Source of the DNA: Monocercomonoides exilis
Taxonomy: Eukaryota; Preaxostyla; Oxymonadida; Polymastigidae
Length of the DNA: 64,000 nucleotides
Assembly: GCA_001643675.2 (NCBI GenBank)
Contig: LSRY02000008.1
Span: 2,501 to 66,500 of the forward strand
Direction: 5' to 3'
Within the stretch, counting starts at the first letter, position 1. Every line of letters begins with the position of its first letter. The position numbers were made by a program, and so were the translations under genes. The notes beneath the pieces were generated by a model. That model made no database searches and was not told where the DNA came from. It saw nothing but the letters and a program-made list of their open reading frames with translations. This document shows, piece by piece, positions 1 through 11,047 of this stretch.

Positions 1-231
1 CCTAACCCTAACCCTAACCCTAACCCTAACCCTAACCCTAACCCTAACCCTAACCCTAACCCTAACCCTAACCCTAACCCTAACCCTAACCCTAACCCTA
101 ACCCTAACCCTAACCCTAACCCTAACCCTAACCCTAACCCTAACCCTAACCCTAACCCTAACCCTAACCCTAACCCTAACCTAACCCTAACCCTAACCCT
201 AACCCTAACCCTAACCCTAACCCTAACCTAA
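1..231. repeat. Telomere, (CCCTAA)n
   Basis: About 38 head-to-tail copies of CCCTAA run from the first base, so the G-rich strand reads TTAGGG towards the chromosome end. One copy near 180 lacks a C and the last copy before unique sequence is also short. The array stops inside a recombinase coding frame, with no subtelomeric satellite in between. Read on the minus strand it extends the adjacent frame as an artificial Gly-Leu repeat. Confidence 0.98.
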
Positions 232-2061
232 TTTCTTTTGCACCACATTTAATCAGCGCCGAACAAATGAATCCGCTGCGGAGTGAATGAAAGCAGAAGA
301 GGCTCCTCGGATAGCCCGCATTAGCCGCTCGAGTTTTGAATCGTTCTCGCATGGAGTCAGTGCTGATAGGCCAAAGCAATTCTTCAAGGTTTGCTTCACT
401 CCTTTTATCCATCCATTCTGATAACGTTATTCCACATCTTTTCCTAAGATAAGCAGACAACCAATAAACAGGGTCGTCTCCGCTTTCTTCCTCCTCCAGT
501 CCTTCTATTGTTACCTCATGCCTCCAATTTGCCGAGCCCTTGGTTCTGTTGTAGCGAAGTGTGCATAAGAATTTCTTTGTTTTTTCTGATTTTATTACTC
601 TTGTAATATCAGACAGATGCACGTTTGCCAGAGTAATAGCCCGCGCCCCAGTGTGGACGGCAACCAAGTATAGGGAAGCCTCCATTTCCTTTGATTCAAG
701 TGACGAAGGTATGAATTCGACTATTCTTGTTACATCCTTGATCAATGCTGGTTCTTTTATCATCACATTCTTTTCAACGTTTCGTGAAAAGCGAAGATAC
801 CGTATTGCTTCCCGCATTGCAAGGTGTGTTTTTCTGTTTAATCTTTTTCCTCTTTTTTCAATATTTATTCTTTTCAGGGAAGGGACAATGATGTATCCAA
901 TCGACGATAAAGGATACATGCATTCTTTTCCGCAGAAAAGAACGAAGGCGCGGGCGAGATCCGGAGTGAGCGGCCAGGGCTTGACTTCCACTTCTTCAGC
1001 GTATTTCATTAATAGTCGTTCAACCCAAGCATGTTTCTTTGCTGTTGCTTCGGACCACATTGTTTTAATTTTCAGATATTCTTTCGCTTTTTCTTTGCCC
1101 ACTCTTTTCAGTGCAGCGTCCATTTTCGTTGGGAATTCGTGTGATGGAGAGAGCAAGAGAGGTTGGTTGTTGAAAGAGGATGAGGAGGATGAGGAGGAGG
1201 AAAAAGAGGAAGAGGCAGAGGCAGAGGCAGATGCGGAGGAAGAGGAAGAAGGAGCTGAAGTGGATATGGAAGAGGAGAAGTTTGAAGAAGATATGGATTT
1301 GATTTTTTGACATGATGAATGTTCTGTGTTGTCAGTTGATGATGATGGAATTTGACAAATGGTTTCGTTATATTTTTCTAACTTCAACCTTTCCGATTTT
1401 TCTTTTTCAAAATCAATCTCATCTTCCTCTAAGCCCTTTTCTTCTGAATCACTTGATGACTCAAGGAAATCAGCATCTTCTTCAGAACTTCCATTATCTG
1501 AATCGCTTTTATCATCATTATTTTCGTTTATTTTTTCTTCTTTTTCATTTTCACATTTCACTTTTTCTTTTTCAACAGATGACGAAAAACAATCAAGTGT
1601 TGGTTGAAGTATTTTTGTTGGTTTGTGAGGTGTCAAAATGGCTGAAAAAGTTGTTCTTTCTCGAAGAGGAGTGGAATAAGTGAACGATGAATGATGTGAT
1701 TGCGGGGTTTTTTGCTTTGTTGGAGAGAGGAAGTGCTGCATAAGCTTCATCATTTTCTTGCACACTTCCTCTCTTGCAATGTAGGTTTCGTCCGGAGTTT
1801 GAGTATCGATTTCTTCTTTTTTCTGATAATTAATATTTTGCAGAGAAAGCTATTTTATAAGGATTTTTTGTTTTCAAAATAGATAAATAAATATAAAATC
1901 AATTTGTACAAGCTTCAAAAAAAGCAAAATACCTCAGATGGACAATCGTATGGGCTGCTTTGTGTCAGTTTTGGTGAAGTGAAGTCGGATGAAATATTTG
2001 AAGAAAAATCATGATTGGTCGACATAGAAAAAATTTGTTCAGATGAAAAATCTTGTTCCAT
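232..2061 (-). pseudogene. Tyrosine recombinase, 3' end replaced by telomere
   Basis: Two exons are visible. Exon 1 (2061 to 1933) starts at an ATG and ends at a GTATTT donor. Exon 2 starts at 1822 after TTATCAG and stays open into the telomere. The C-terminal half has the phage-integrase fold signatures: the first catalytic Arg in TGARAITLANVHLSDI and the H-x-x-R box in FHSLRSGF (about 269-289). The family's catalytic Tyr should lie about 45 residues later, but unique sequence ends after about 14 more residues and telomere repeats follow. The enzyme therefore cannot form its covalent DNA intermediate. The N-terminal half is Ser- and Glu-rich, with a conserved patch REEVC..MM...LSP shared with relics at 7.2 and 8.4 kb. 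No reverse transcriptase is nearby, so a crypton-like or domesticated recombinase fits better than a DIRS element. Confidence 0.85.
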
Positions 2062-2265
2062 GAATGAAATAATTAATGTTCAGAAAGATAAATTCGAATA
2101 ACAATTACGTTGGAAATTATTATGGAAGAGCGATCAAAAAGATTGAAAAGATTTGCTTTTTTTGATAACAACATTATTTCCAATATTTGAAAAACTATAA
2201 ATCGTCAATATAAAATATCGGAATTTTTGATGAAAATAACAACTTGAAAAGCTGCGAAAAGTGTT

Positions 2266-5200
2266 CTATCGCGTGATAGGATAGTTTTTGCCAAAATTAA
2301 CCCTAACCTTGATTCTTGTCTTGCAACATGTTATTGGATTCACTTCTCTGTTCTCTTTGAGCTTTTCCTTTGGCTTAAAGTTTGAAACTTCCAACATGAT
2401 CTTTCCATCAAGATAGTCATCTATTTGCGATAGATATTCATTTGCCAAGTTTATCAAATCTCCGCCACTGGTCTTAACGAGTTGTAGAATATACTCCTTG
2501 CATGCATGAATAGCTGTTTGATTCTTCTTTCTTTTAGTATCATGTGCCTTCACAAACTTTGCTGCTGCCATCGAATGCAATTTGGAGATATACGAAGATA
2601 GATATCCAAATTTCCAGCAGGTGAACTTAATAATTTGCAAGACGTAAAATCGAAATATGTCCAAAATGCTTTCTATTCTCCATTCACTCCTTTTGATTTC
2701 GACATTATGGAAAACAGTTGGGTTTGACAAATCCAAGGCAAACGGCTCCTCAGACTCCAATACATCGTTAGGAAAATTTGTTCGGTTGGAAATAATAGTT
2801 GCTTTTGTTGTTCTGCTCACATACTCCTCCTCTGTTGGTCCGCCAAACTTCCACTTCGCAATAAATGAAGCAGTTTCAAGAACGCTTTCTCTCTTTAAAG
2901 GATTGTTCCCAATTTTCAAAAGAGCGGAACAAAGAAACCCTGATCGTAAAGAGTGGAAGCCAAAAAGCTTATCGGGATAGCCTGCCTGTTTTGCCCTCTT
3001 CTGTATCCTCACTCTCATTGCACCTTTGCGCAAGCCCCATACGCGCTCCCAAGCTAATTCCCTCAGGTCCCATTTATCAAACTGAGTTAGAGACAGACCG
3101 AATTCTTGCACTAAGTATTCTTCGAACCACCAAATGAAATTCAAGCTGCTTTTTGAACAAATGTCCCCCTCCAGGGTCACGCAATGGTCATCCATTCTGT
3201 ACCCTTTTCCACATTCAACATTAAACGTAACCTTCAGAAAGGTTGAACCTGGCTTGGCGAACACCCGAACGATATCTTTCAGCTTCACCATAGAACACGT
3301 TATGCTTCTGGAACCTGTCGACAAAGCAAAAATAAAAAGGGATGCTTCCCTTGGCTTCTCCAACACCCAGTCTGGAATACATCCAATAATTCTTTCAAGA
3401 TCTCCGACAATTAAAGGCTCCTTCTTTTTGGATTTAATCAAATTTGCTCCTCCTTTTGTATCAATATTGAAGTGATACAGTTTTGTCTTCGCAGCACGAA
3501 TCTCACTCATTGCTTGCTTCACAGCAAGCTTCACCTTCACACTGACGGATGAATCAGATTGACTTTCAGAAAGAAAATACAAACTTGGGATGATAGAAGC
3601 ACACAGAGACTTCACTGAATAACGAAGTCCAATTCCCAAAAGCTTGAGAAATCCATATGTTGGATCTTCCTCCAATGGCCACGTTGGAAAATGAAACTTT
3701 TCACAAAACAAACAAAACATTCCCCTCACCCATTTATGACTTTTTGATGTTTCTCCGTATGTTGGTGTCCCTCTTTTGATATATGTTTGTAAAGTCTCCG
3801 CGCTGTAAGTTCTGAGTGCATTAGATAATCGATTTGGTGTGTCGTAGACAAAGCGTGGAGAATCCATCGCTGGTGTGGAAGATCCAGTTGAAATCAAATC
3901 CAAAGGCCTGAACTCTTCGTCTTGTTCATAACCATACAATTCCTTTCTTGTTTTTCTCACTCTGAAAGCTTCATCAGTTGTAATTTGCTCAATAAATGTG
4001 TACGGTTTCTTTCTTGACATATTCAATTTGTGCAACAGAGCACTTTTCGTCTCAGCCGTGTCAAAAACAGTCCTTCGCTTTTTCTTTTCCTTTTTCTTCA
4101 GAAATGATCTTTGTTTCTTTTGTTTTCTTCCTTTCGCTTTTGAAATTGCCAAATCTGAACTTGCAATGCTTCCACAATTTTCCTGCGAACTCTCATTTTC
4201 TTCTTTATCATTATCTATCAGCATGATCTCTTTATCTTCAGCGGTTTGTTTTCTATCCATTTCGTTCACTGAAAGTTTTTTTTTCTTTCCCTTCGAACCT
4301 TTGACACTCACTTTTTCACCATGAAGAACTTTTCTGATATCGATAAATGAAATATTTTGCAGCTCTTCATTAATCTGAAAATTTCTCCCACTGTCAGGAC
4401 ATTGTTTATTTTCAGTTCCTTCTTTTTCTTGATTTTCTTTCTCTGATTGTCTTCTTGTCGATATGGTTGAAAGTTTGGATGCAGTATATATATCGGATGA
4501 AGAACGCCTTTGTTTGTACACTCTTTTCTTTTCCGTTTCATCCGTCTTTTGGTATTTCTTTAATGTTCCTTCGATGAATTTTACGGTTCTGCTTTTCTTG
4601 GGTCTCCCTCTTTTTTTTCTTTTTACACAGATTTTCTTTAATTCTTTGATATTCTTTTCCTGTTTTTTGTAATTGTCTGGATCTTCCTTCTCTGATTGCT
4701 CTTCCAGCTGAACAATTGTAACATTTGAAATCGTTGCACCACATATTTTGTCCTTCAAAGCATTAAAATCGTTCACAAGCATGAGTTGCTGCTCAAAAAC
4801 AGAAATTATCTCCTCGACATTATCGTAACGAACTTGATTTATCGTGTTCTCCTTTGATAAAGATAGATCAACATGTTGCGATGAACGAATATTGAAACTT
4901 GATTGATTTTTATCGTAGTGAAACTCTTTCCGAAATTCTTCGTATTCGGCTTTTCGTGTTATCTCGGGGTAAAAATGTTCATTTGTTCCATTTGTGGCTT
5001 CTGTTGCACTTGCAGTTCTTTGCATGAATTGAAAATGACTCGAAAACATTTCTGGACATGCACAAACGGATGCAGATGAATATCCAACAAGTGAATCCGA
5101 AAATGTTGATGACTGTGCATAAGGATCGCTCCTATCAGAACTTTTATCCATTCCTTTCGATTCAGATTCTTCAGAATAGAAAGTCTCAGTTGATGAATTC

Positions 5201-5880
5201 GTCTCCTCCTCATTTGATGATTGTAAAGATTGTTCTGTTATTTCATTTTCCTTGTGGTTGCCTGAACTGAGTTTGTCTGGAAATTCGTCTGTTGAAGAAT
5301 TATCTATATTGTCAATATTTCTTTTCATTCTCTCTGCGCAGAGCTCGTCAAGATTTTCTTTCCTAACGGAAAACAGCGGCCTTGGGAAAATGCTTTTATG
5401 TGCACACTCACGAATGCAATCCAAAGATATTTGCTCTGGATACTGTTCCAAGACGGTTGAGTTAAAATCAAATTTGGGTAAGAAATCATCATTTTTCAAA
5501 TTCATAAGCCACTGAGAAATAGAAGATATTTGGTCAGCGTTGTCCATTTTTTTCTTTTTGGCTTTTTCCTTTTGAGCAGCATTGTTTGCAATCCTTTCAA
5601 GTGATGGAGTGGAAATTACATCGTCGAAGCAACTGAATTGAACGGTTGAAGATTGACGAAGTGGGGACATTGGTGGGCTGATGAAGAAAGGAGAAGAAGG
5701 AGCGGAAATTGCATTTGAACGAATTGAAGGAGTGTGATGAGGGGTAGTTGTTGGAGTGAGTGGTGGCAAACGGTAGAAATCTGGCTGCGAAGGCGATGCA
5801 ACTCCTTTCTGTGCTCTTCTCTCGTCTTCCTTTTGATTGGTGATCTCTTGATTTCGTTCTTTATAGAAAATAAATTGCCT
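2266..5880 (-). CDS. Full-length tyrosine recombinase with AT-hook
   Basis: An open frame of more than 1167 codons runs to a stop at 2266. It continues upstream of 5769 to a likely acceptor (TTATTATAG) near 5880; the true start exon was not found. Counting from 5769, the C-terminal third holds the recombinase core: Arg about 821 in TGSRSIT, the H-x-x-R box about 939-942 in FHSLRSGF, and a candidate Tyr nucleophile about 983 in GGPTEEEYV, in the right order and spacing. A basic patch KRGRPKK near residue 390 is an AT-hook, suggesting minor-groove DNA binding. The N-terminal 700 residues are otherwise low-complexity and charged. The catalytic domain is homologous to the telomere-truncated copy next door but divergent. 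No frameshift is visible, so this copy could be active. No flanking terminal repeats were recognised. A recombinase identity is firm; substrate and element type are unknown. Confidence 0.85.
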   Translation of the reverse strand, partial: RQFIFYKERNQEITNQKEDERRAQKGVASPSQPDFYRLPPLTPTTTPHHTPSIRSNAISAPSSPFFISPPMSPLRQSSTVQFSCFDDVISTPSLERIANNAAQKEKAKKKKMDNADQISSISQWLMNLKNDDFLPKFDFNSTVLEQYPEQISLDCIRECAHKSIFPRPLFSVRKENLDELCAERMKRNIDNIDNSSTDEFPDKLSSGNHKENEITEQSLQSSNEEETNSSTETFYSEESESKGMDKSSDRSDPYAQSSTFSDSLVGYSSASVCACPEMFSSHFQFMQRTASATEATNGTNEHFYPEITRKAEYEEFRKEFHYDKNQSSFNIRSSQHVDLSLSKENTINQVRYDNVEEIISVFEQQLMLVNDFNALKDKICGATISNVTIVQLEEQSEKEDPDNYKKQEKNIKELKKICVKRKKRGRPKKSRTVKFIEGTLKKYQKTDETEKKRVYKQRRSSSDIYTASKLSTISTRRQSEKENQEKEGTENKQCPDSGRNFQINEELQNISFIDIRKVLHGEKVSVKGSKGKKKKLSVNEMDRKQTAEDKEIMLIDNDKEENESSQENCGSIASSDLAISKAKGRKQKKQRSFLKKKEKKKRRTVFDTAETKSALLHKLNMSRKKPYTFIEQITTDEAFRVRKTRKELYGYEQDEEFRPLDLISTGSSTPAMDSPRFVYDTPNRLSNALRTYSAETLQTYIKRGTPTYGETSKSHKWVRGMFCLFCEKFHFPTWPLEEDPTYGFLKLLGIGLRYSVKSLCASIIPSLYFLSESQSDSSVSVKVKLAVKQAMSEIRAAKTKLYHFNIDTKGGANLIKSKKKEPLIVGDLERIIGCIPDWVLEKPREASLFIFALSTGSRSITCSMVKLKDIVRVFAKPGSTFLKVTFNVECGKGYRMDDHCVTLEGDICSKSSLNFIWWFEEYLVQEFGLSLTQFDKWDLRELAWERVWGLRKGAMRVRIQKRAKQAGYPDKLFGFHSLRSGFLCSALLKIGNNPLKRESVLETASFIAKWKFGGPTEEEYVSRTTKATIISNRTNFPNDVLESEEPFALDLSNPTVFHNVEIKRSEWRIESILDIFRFYVLQIIKFTCWKFGYLSSYISKLHSMAAAKFVKAHDTKRKKNQTAIHACKEYILQLVKTSGGDLINLANEYLSQIDDYLDGKIMLEVSNFKPKEKLKENREVNPITCCKTRIKVRVNFGKNYPITR

Positions 5881-6239
5881 ATAATAAAAACGAAAGAAAT
5901 CATAAACAAACTGTAGAAATTCATAGAATTTTTGCTGTTAATTGAATAGAATAATAAAATTAGCACCAATGAAAAATGCTCCGCAAACTATTTATCTCCA
6001 GCGTATCGGAATCTTCTTAACATAGCAAGTTTTCTAATACGAAAAAAGAACAGGAAAAATCGATTAACTGTGAGAAATTGATGTTAAAGTGATGTTCCAA
6101 ACTTGAATAAATCACAAAATCTTCAAATATACACAAGAAATAAATTGGATTTATCAGGAAAATTTTTTTCCTTTGAAGTGATCAAGATTGATGGAGATAA
6201 TGGTTTGTTCCGCAACATATTGTGGTCATGATCAATCAA

Positions 6240-6632
6240 TTATTCTTTTGTTTCAGATTTTTCCAAAGAGGAAAATTGGCGTATCAGATGTTGTCGATAT
6301 TGAACAAGAGTTAATTTACAAGTATGTTGGCTATTTTGTAATTAAAAAATATTGATTATGATTCAATTTTTTGATTAGTTCGTTTTTCAATTTTCCAGAG
6401 CTCGATCATGAATTTGCAAGTGAAACGAAGTGGAATTTCTGTTTATCAGGAAATCAACGGTAAGGCAGATAAGATTTCATCAGAAGGAAAAGCTGAACTT
6501 TATGATACAAGTTTGCCAAATTTTGTTGATTTATCTTTGAAAGTGAATAGTAAATTCTTTTTATCAGTATTCATGGTTAGGAGGTTAGAACATAAAGCTG
6601 TTTACAGGCAAATTAATCAGTTCTTTTTATGA
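6240..6632 (+). CDS. Possible small spliced gene, unknown
   Basis: A T-rich acceptor (TTGTTTCAG) near 6257 leads into an open stretch, a GTATGT donor follows near 6321 and a TTTTCCAG acceptor near 6398, after which the frame stays open to a stop at 6630-6632. The joined product would begin around IFPKRKIGVSDVVDIEQ and continue with MNLQVKRSGISVYQEING. No family was recognised and no initiating exon was settled. It could equally be a remnant of the surrounding recombinase cluster. Confidence 0.25.
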
Positions 6633-7139
6633 AAACCGAATATTTTTATTGACGAATGAAAACAATAAGATTTTATGTTTCCATTTAATCAAATAAAGAA
6701 AAAATCAATATTTTTGTATATTAATGCAGTTTACTCATCTCATTCCTTTTTTATAAACACTTTATTCATGTTAATAACAAAGTTTTTAAAAATAATCATC
6801 ATATTCATTGTTAAAAAAAGGATTTCTCAAACAATAATTTATTTTCAACAATCAAAACATATATTTCATTGAAAAACAACATTTTTAAAATATTCCAAAA
6901 AGTTTTGGAGCAAAAAGCGGGAAAGATCGGAAGCTTTATTATTTAAATTAGGTTAGCAGTATTAAAGACCCACAACTTCATTTGAATTTTGCCGGTCAAC
7001 CATCCAACCAATTTTCACAAAAAATATATCAAACAATAGATTAATCTTTACTCTTTTTTCTCAACCCATTTTCATTCCATTCAAGTCCTTCAAACCCTTC
7101 AAATTCTCAGTTTAGGTTAAACTTTTTTTTCTAACCTAA
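6633..7139. other. AT-rich spacer, no gene seen
   Basis: This stretch is AT-rich with short open frames only. I see no conserved motif, RNA or element end here. Confidence 0.5.
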
Positions 7140-7618
7140 CCTGTATATATTTCTTTCTGTTTCTCTTTTTTCTGGTCTAGTTCTTACAGGTGAAAGGATT
7201 TGTCGTATTAGTTGCAACATCCTTTCACAAACTTCTTCTCGACTGATCAGCGCTTCATTATCCTTTTCTGCTGATTGATAATAAGATATATCAGTCTTTC
7301 GAAAATTTAATATTTGTTATTTGTTTAAAAAATTTTTTAAATTATGGCCAAACAGCCAACTCATTTTACTCATTCATTGGTTTTTCATTTAAGTCGATTG
7401 CTTCCACTGTTTGTTTCTTCAAATGATAATTAACATTAAGAAAAGCTTAAATAAACGCTAACTTTGTCGTTTGAAATTAAAGTATTTAAGCAAGAATCAC
7501 GAGAGACAATTTGTTCATCAGACATTGAATCAAGTGATATTTGATGTTCATTGATTTGATGGTTTGACGATTGTTGCTGTTCGTTTTGCATTAATTTCTT
7601 TGCTTTAATAACGTTCAA
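7140..7618 (-). pseudogene. Relic of recombinase N-terminal exons
   Basis: On the minus strand around 7270-7150 the sequence encodes LISREEVCERMLQLI and then ILSPVRTR, matching the N-terminal patch of the telomere-truncated recombinase (IAREEVCKKMMKLM, LSPTK). A preceding open piece (7618-7436) has the polar composition of that gene's first exon. Nothing of the catalytic domain follows. It is best read as a leftover of a third recombinase copy, though a short standalone product cannot be excluded. Confidence 0.5.
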
Positions 7619-7813
7619 ATTTTAAATTTTGAAATATTCTTTATGGGATTTTTGAAAAGTTCGTATTTAATTTTCTAAATAAAAAATCAAAATTTCACAA
7701 AATTTCTCAAATATTCATTGTCAAATAAATTTCTCATGAATTATTGTGTGTATATCTTTTTACAAATCGTCAATTCGGCTGTTAAGTGTGCTTCGTTTTC
7801 AACACACTTTAAC

Positions 7814-8786
7814 CTAAGGAATGATAGATAATAATGAAAGAGATGAAGAGAGAGAATTTAGAGAGTATGTGGAAGATGTTTGGAAAAGTTCTGAGAAGGA
7901 TGTGGGAGGGGGCGAAGCACAAGCAGATATTTTTGTTGAAGAAGAAAGATTGCTGATCGCCTCTGCCTTTTCAGCTTGAAACATATGATCATTTCTGAAA
8001 TACTTCACAGTGTTATTTGTTTTGTCAATTATCTCGTGAATATCTTTTTCGGATAATACTTTTCTTTTCTTCTCTTCATTATCAGTTTCTTCTTCTTCTA
8101 TCAAAGAATTTTCATTCTCTTCATCATTTTCATCGTCCTCAGAAACTTTTCTTGTTACATCTTCTGATTCTGAATAGTCGATGGCGCTGTCATATTTTTA
8201 AGATTTATATTTTTTTGAAGAAAATTTAATTGAAGGAAAAATGTGTGTGAAAGAAGGTGTTTTAGTTGAATCTGTAACGGTAGGCTTGAAATAAGGAGTT
8301 TTTTGTTGAGAAGATAAATGGTGATTATTCATTTATAATGATGAAGAAGTGGAAAACGAAGAGGATGAATTTTGTGGATTTTATTTTGAAGGAGAAAGAT
8401 ATTCCTTCATGTACGACATCATTATTTCGCACACTTCTTCCCTTCCGATGAATTCATTTTCATCAAAATTGTCGGAAAGAGTGCGAATTTGTGTCAGTGG
8501 AATCAAAAATGTCTGATGAAAATAATAATGATAAATTCTTCATTTATAATGAAAAAATACAAACATTTTCGAAAATGTTATTGGATTGTTCGTGTTTGTC
8601 CTTGACTTTTTTTTCTTCATTCGTTCTCTATGATAAAAAATCAATAATAATAAAAAAATGTTCACAAAATATTTTCAAATATCAGATATTTTTGTGTCAT
8701 TCGAAAACACAGAGTTTTCAGTTTCGTTCAATATTTCATCAGTGATAGAATTCACTACAGATGTGCTAGATTCAACTTCCATGGAC
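7814..8786 (-). pseudogene. Relic of recombinase N-terminal region
   Basis: Minus-strand sequence begins at an ATG at 8786 with a short exon-1-like peptide. Near 8450-8390 it encodes FIGREEVCEIMMSYMKEYLSP, clearly related to the conserved N-terminal patch of the recombinase at 0.2-2 kb. Downstream (8104-7814) is an acidic-to-Ser-rich stretch like that gene's middle region, ending in a stop before any integrase-fold motif. Stops interrupt the path in between. This looks like a fourth, C-terminally truncated family copy. Confidence 0.55.
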
Positions 8787-9207
8787 ATGTTTTGAAAGCG
8801 CAATAATTTTGTTACATATTTTTTGATCATTTTTCTTAGATAAAAAAAAACAATTTTATAAAATTTTTAGACAATTCGAAAAATATCAGAATAAATTATA
8901 TAATATTGATATGCAATGAATTGAAACGATAATAAATAACTCAGAAACGGGCTTTCAAAACAGCGCTTCGCTTTCTTTAAGACTTAACCCGTTCTATTTT
9001 TTGTTGAAAAATGCAAAAAAACTTGAAACACTTGGATCCAGGTTTTGTTTACCAGGAAAGCTTTCAATTTATTATTTGTGAATAATAAATATGTAGAATA
9101 TAATGAAAAGTGTGAAAATTTTGATAAAGGGAAATAGATTTATTTGAAATATAACTTATAGGTATTTTGAATGTGTGGAACAAAAATTGGAAACAAAATA
9201 TTTTGTT
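8787..9207. other. AT-rich spacer with short palindrome
   Basis: No gene is seen. Just before the start of the duplicated block lies a palindromic run near 9178-9210 (GGAAC...GTTCC with an AAAATATTTT core). Confidence 0.4.
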
Positions 9208-9400
9208 CCATATTCTTTTTCTTTGGTAAACATGTTTTGCTCTTTTCAAATTTTATCAACATTTGAAAATTTATTAATTCCAATAATAAAAAAAATAATG
9301 AACCATAATAAAGTTCTTGTGAGAAACGATCTGTCACATAAATTGAAAAGAACAATCTTGAGCAACAAACAAATATCTGCTGATCTTAATTTTTATCAAA

Positions 9401-10606
9401 ATGGAAAACAATTACGATGCTTTAACAACGAAGAGGGATGATAAAGGAAGAACAGAGGCAATGCGTTGGATCACTGAGAAAAAGACAGATCCTCCAAAAG
9501 CAATAAGACATGATATTACACTTGGCAATAAGAATGGGTCCACAATGGCGATGAAGTGGATTCAAGAAGTCAAAACAGAGCCACCAGAATGGATGAGACA
9601 TGATATCACACTTCGCAACAATTATGGTGCAACAATGGCAATGATATGGATCATAAACGTCAAGACAGCGCCTCCAGAATGGATGAGACATGATATTTCA
9701 CTTGTTGATAATAACGGATTTACAATGGCTATGTATTGGATTGGATTTGTCAATTCAGAGCCACCAAAATTAATGAGACATGATATTACACTAACTCAGA
9801 AGGATGGTTGGACAATGGCTATGTGTTGGATTCAATTTGTTCAAACAGAACCTCCAGAATGGATGAGACATGACATCACACTTTGCAATAATTACGGATC
9901 AACAATGGCCATGCTGTGGATCAAATATGTGAAGACAGAACCGCCAGAGTGGATGAGACACGATATTACACTTGCATATCATAACGGATGGACAATGGCT
10001 ATGTTCTGGATTTATAATGTCAAAACAGAGCCGCCAGAATGGATGAGACATAACATTTCACTAAAAAATAAGAAAGGACGGGCAATGGTTGATCATTGGA
10101 GAAATAACGCTAAGAGTGAACCACCGGAGTGGATGACACACGACAATATACCTGCTGATGAAAATGGAAGAACAGAAGCAATGAGGTGGATTGCGGTGAA
10201 AAAAACAGAACCACCGGGAGTAATAAGACACGAAATAACCTGTTCTGATAATGATGGAAAAACAATGGCAATGCACTGGATAGAAAGAGTGAAAACAGAA
10301 CCGCCAACTTGGATGAGACATGACGCTTATTTGAACGATTGTAATGGATTAACGATGGCTATGAATTGGATTTTTTGGTTGAAATCAGAACCGCCAGAAT
10401 GGATGAGACACAGTATCACACTTTCCGACAAGAATGGCAGAACAATGGCCATGCACTGGATCAAGCAAGTTAAAACAGAACCGCCGAAGTGGATGAGACA
10501 CGACAAAATGCTTTGTAATAAGAGAGGATGGACAATGGCTAAATACTGGGAATTCTTTGTTCAAACTGATCCACCAGAATGGTTGCAGACTGATAACTCC
10601 AAATGA
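9401..10606 (+). CDS. Ankyrin-like 30-residue repeat protein, copy 1
   Basis: A single uninterrupted frame of 401 codons starts at ATG 9401. It consists of 13 tandem repeats of exactly 30 residues. Each repeat carries a TMAMxWI-type helix, a K-T-E-P-P-E-W-M turn and R-H-D-I-T-L followed by a polar N/D-x-x-G. The D/N-G-x-T start of each unit and the helix-turn-helix spacing resemble a divergent ankyrin repeat; that family call is inference. Short N-terminal (MENNYDALTTKRDDKG) and C-terminal caps frame the array. There is no signal peptide or membrane segment, so an intracellular scaffold is likely. The inverted second copy at 41.7-43.2 kb has 16 repeats. The last six repeats match unit for unit, so the length difference arose in the N-terminal half. 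The open frame suggests selection or recent duplication. Confidence 0.75.
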   Translation: MENNYDALTTKRDDKGRTEAMRWITEKKTDPPKAIRHDITLGNKNGSTMAMKWIQEVKTEPPEWMRHDITLRNNYGATMAMIWIINVKTAPPEWMRHDISLVDNNGFTMAMYWIGFVNSEPPKLMRHDITLTQKDGWTMAMCWIQFVQTEPPEWMRHDITLCNNYGSTMAMLWIKYVKTEPPEWMRHDITLAYHNGWTMAMFWIYNVKTEPPEWMRHNISLKNKKGRAMVDHWRNNAKSEPPEWMTHDNIPADENGRTEAMRWIAVKKTEPPGVIRHEITCSDNDGKTMAMHWIERVKTEPPTWMRHDAYLNDCNGLTMAMNWIFWLKSEPPEWMRHSITLSDKNGRTMAMHWIKQVKTEPPKWMRHDKMLCNKRGWTMAKYWEFFVQTDPPEWLQTDNSK

Positions 10607-11047
10607 CTGTTTTCTAACTTGAGAAAAGAAATTGTTCACTTCCCTCATTCACACAAACGCATCAACGAGAATCTGTATGAAATCATTTCAACAAACAAAT
10701 TTATTTTTCTTCTTAAAAAAGAGAAGAGATGCTTGCGTTTTAGAAATATTTGTATATTCATTTCGAAATACTTTGATACATATAAACTTATATATATCAG
10801 AAGTTTCTTAATTTTTGTTTCTCCTCTTTAACTGTTATTGAATTTTTTTTTGTTACAATGTTGAAGTGATTGAGTTAAACATTTCGCCCTTTTGTTCTTT
10901 GATTGATATCTTCTGAAACCAACCACTTCTCTTTTTATCCATAATTTCTCACTTCACTCTCACTTCGACTTCTTTTTCCCAAAAACAGCTCAGTTGCTTG
11001 AAATAACTATCTTTGTTCTTTTGTGTTTTCTCTTTGATTGTTTGTTG
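10607..11047. other. Spacer inside duplicated block
   Basis: No gene is seen. The sequence is AT-rich and is matched, inverted, at 41,284-41,650, so it is part of the duplicated block. Confidence 0.5.

Noticed and set aside
1-231. Minus-strand coding of Gly-Leu repeats at the end of the first recombinase frame
   Set aside because: It is the telomere repeat read in frame, not protein sequence under selection.
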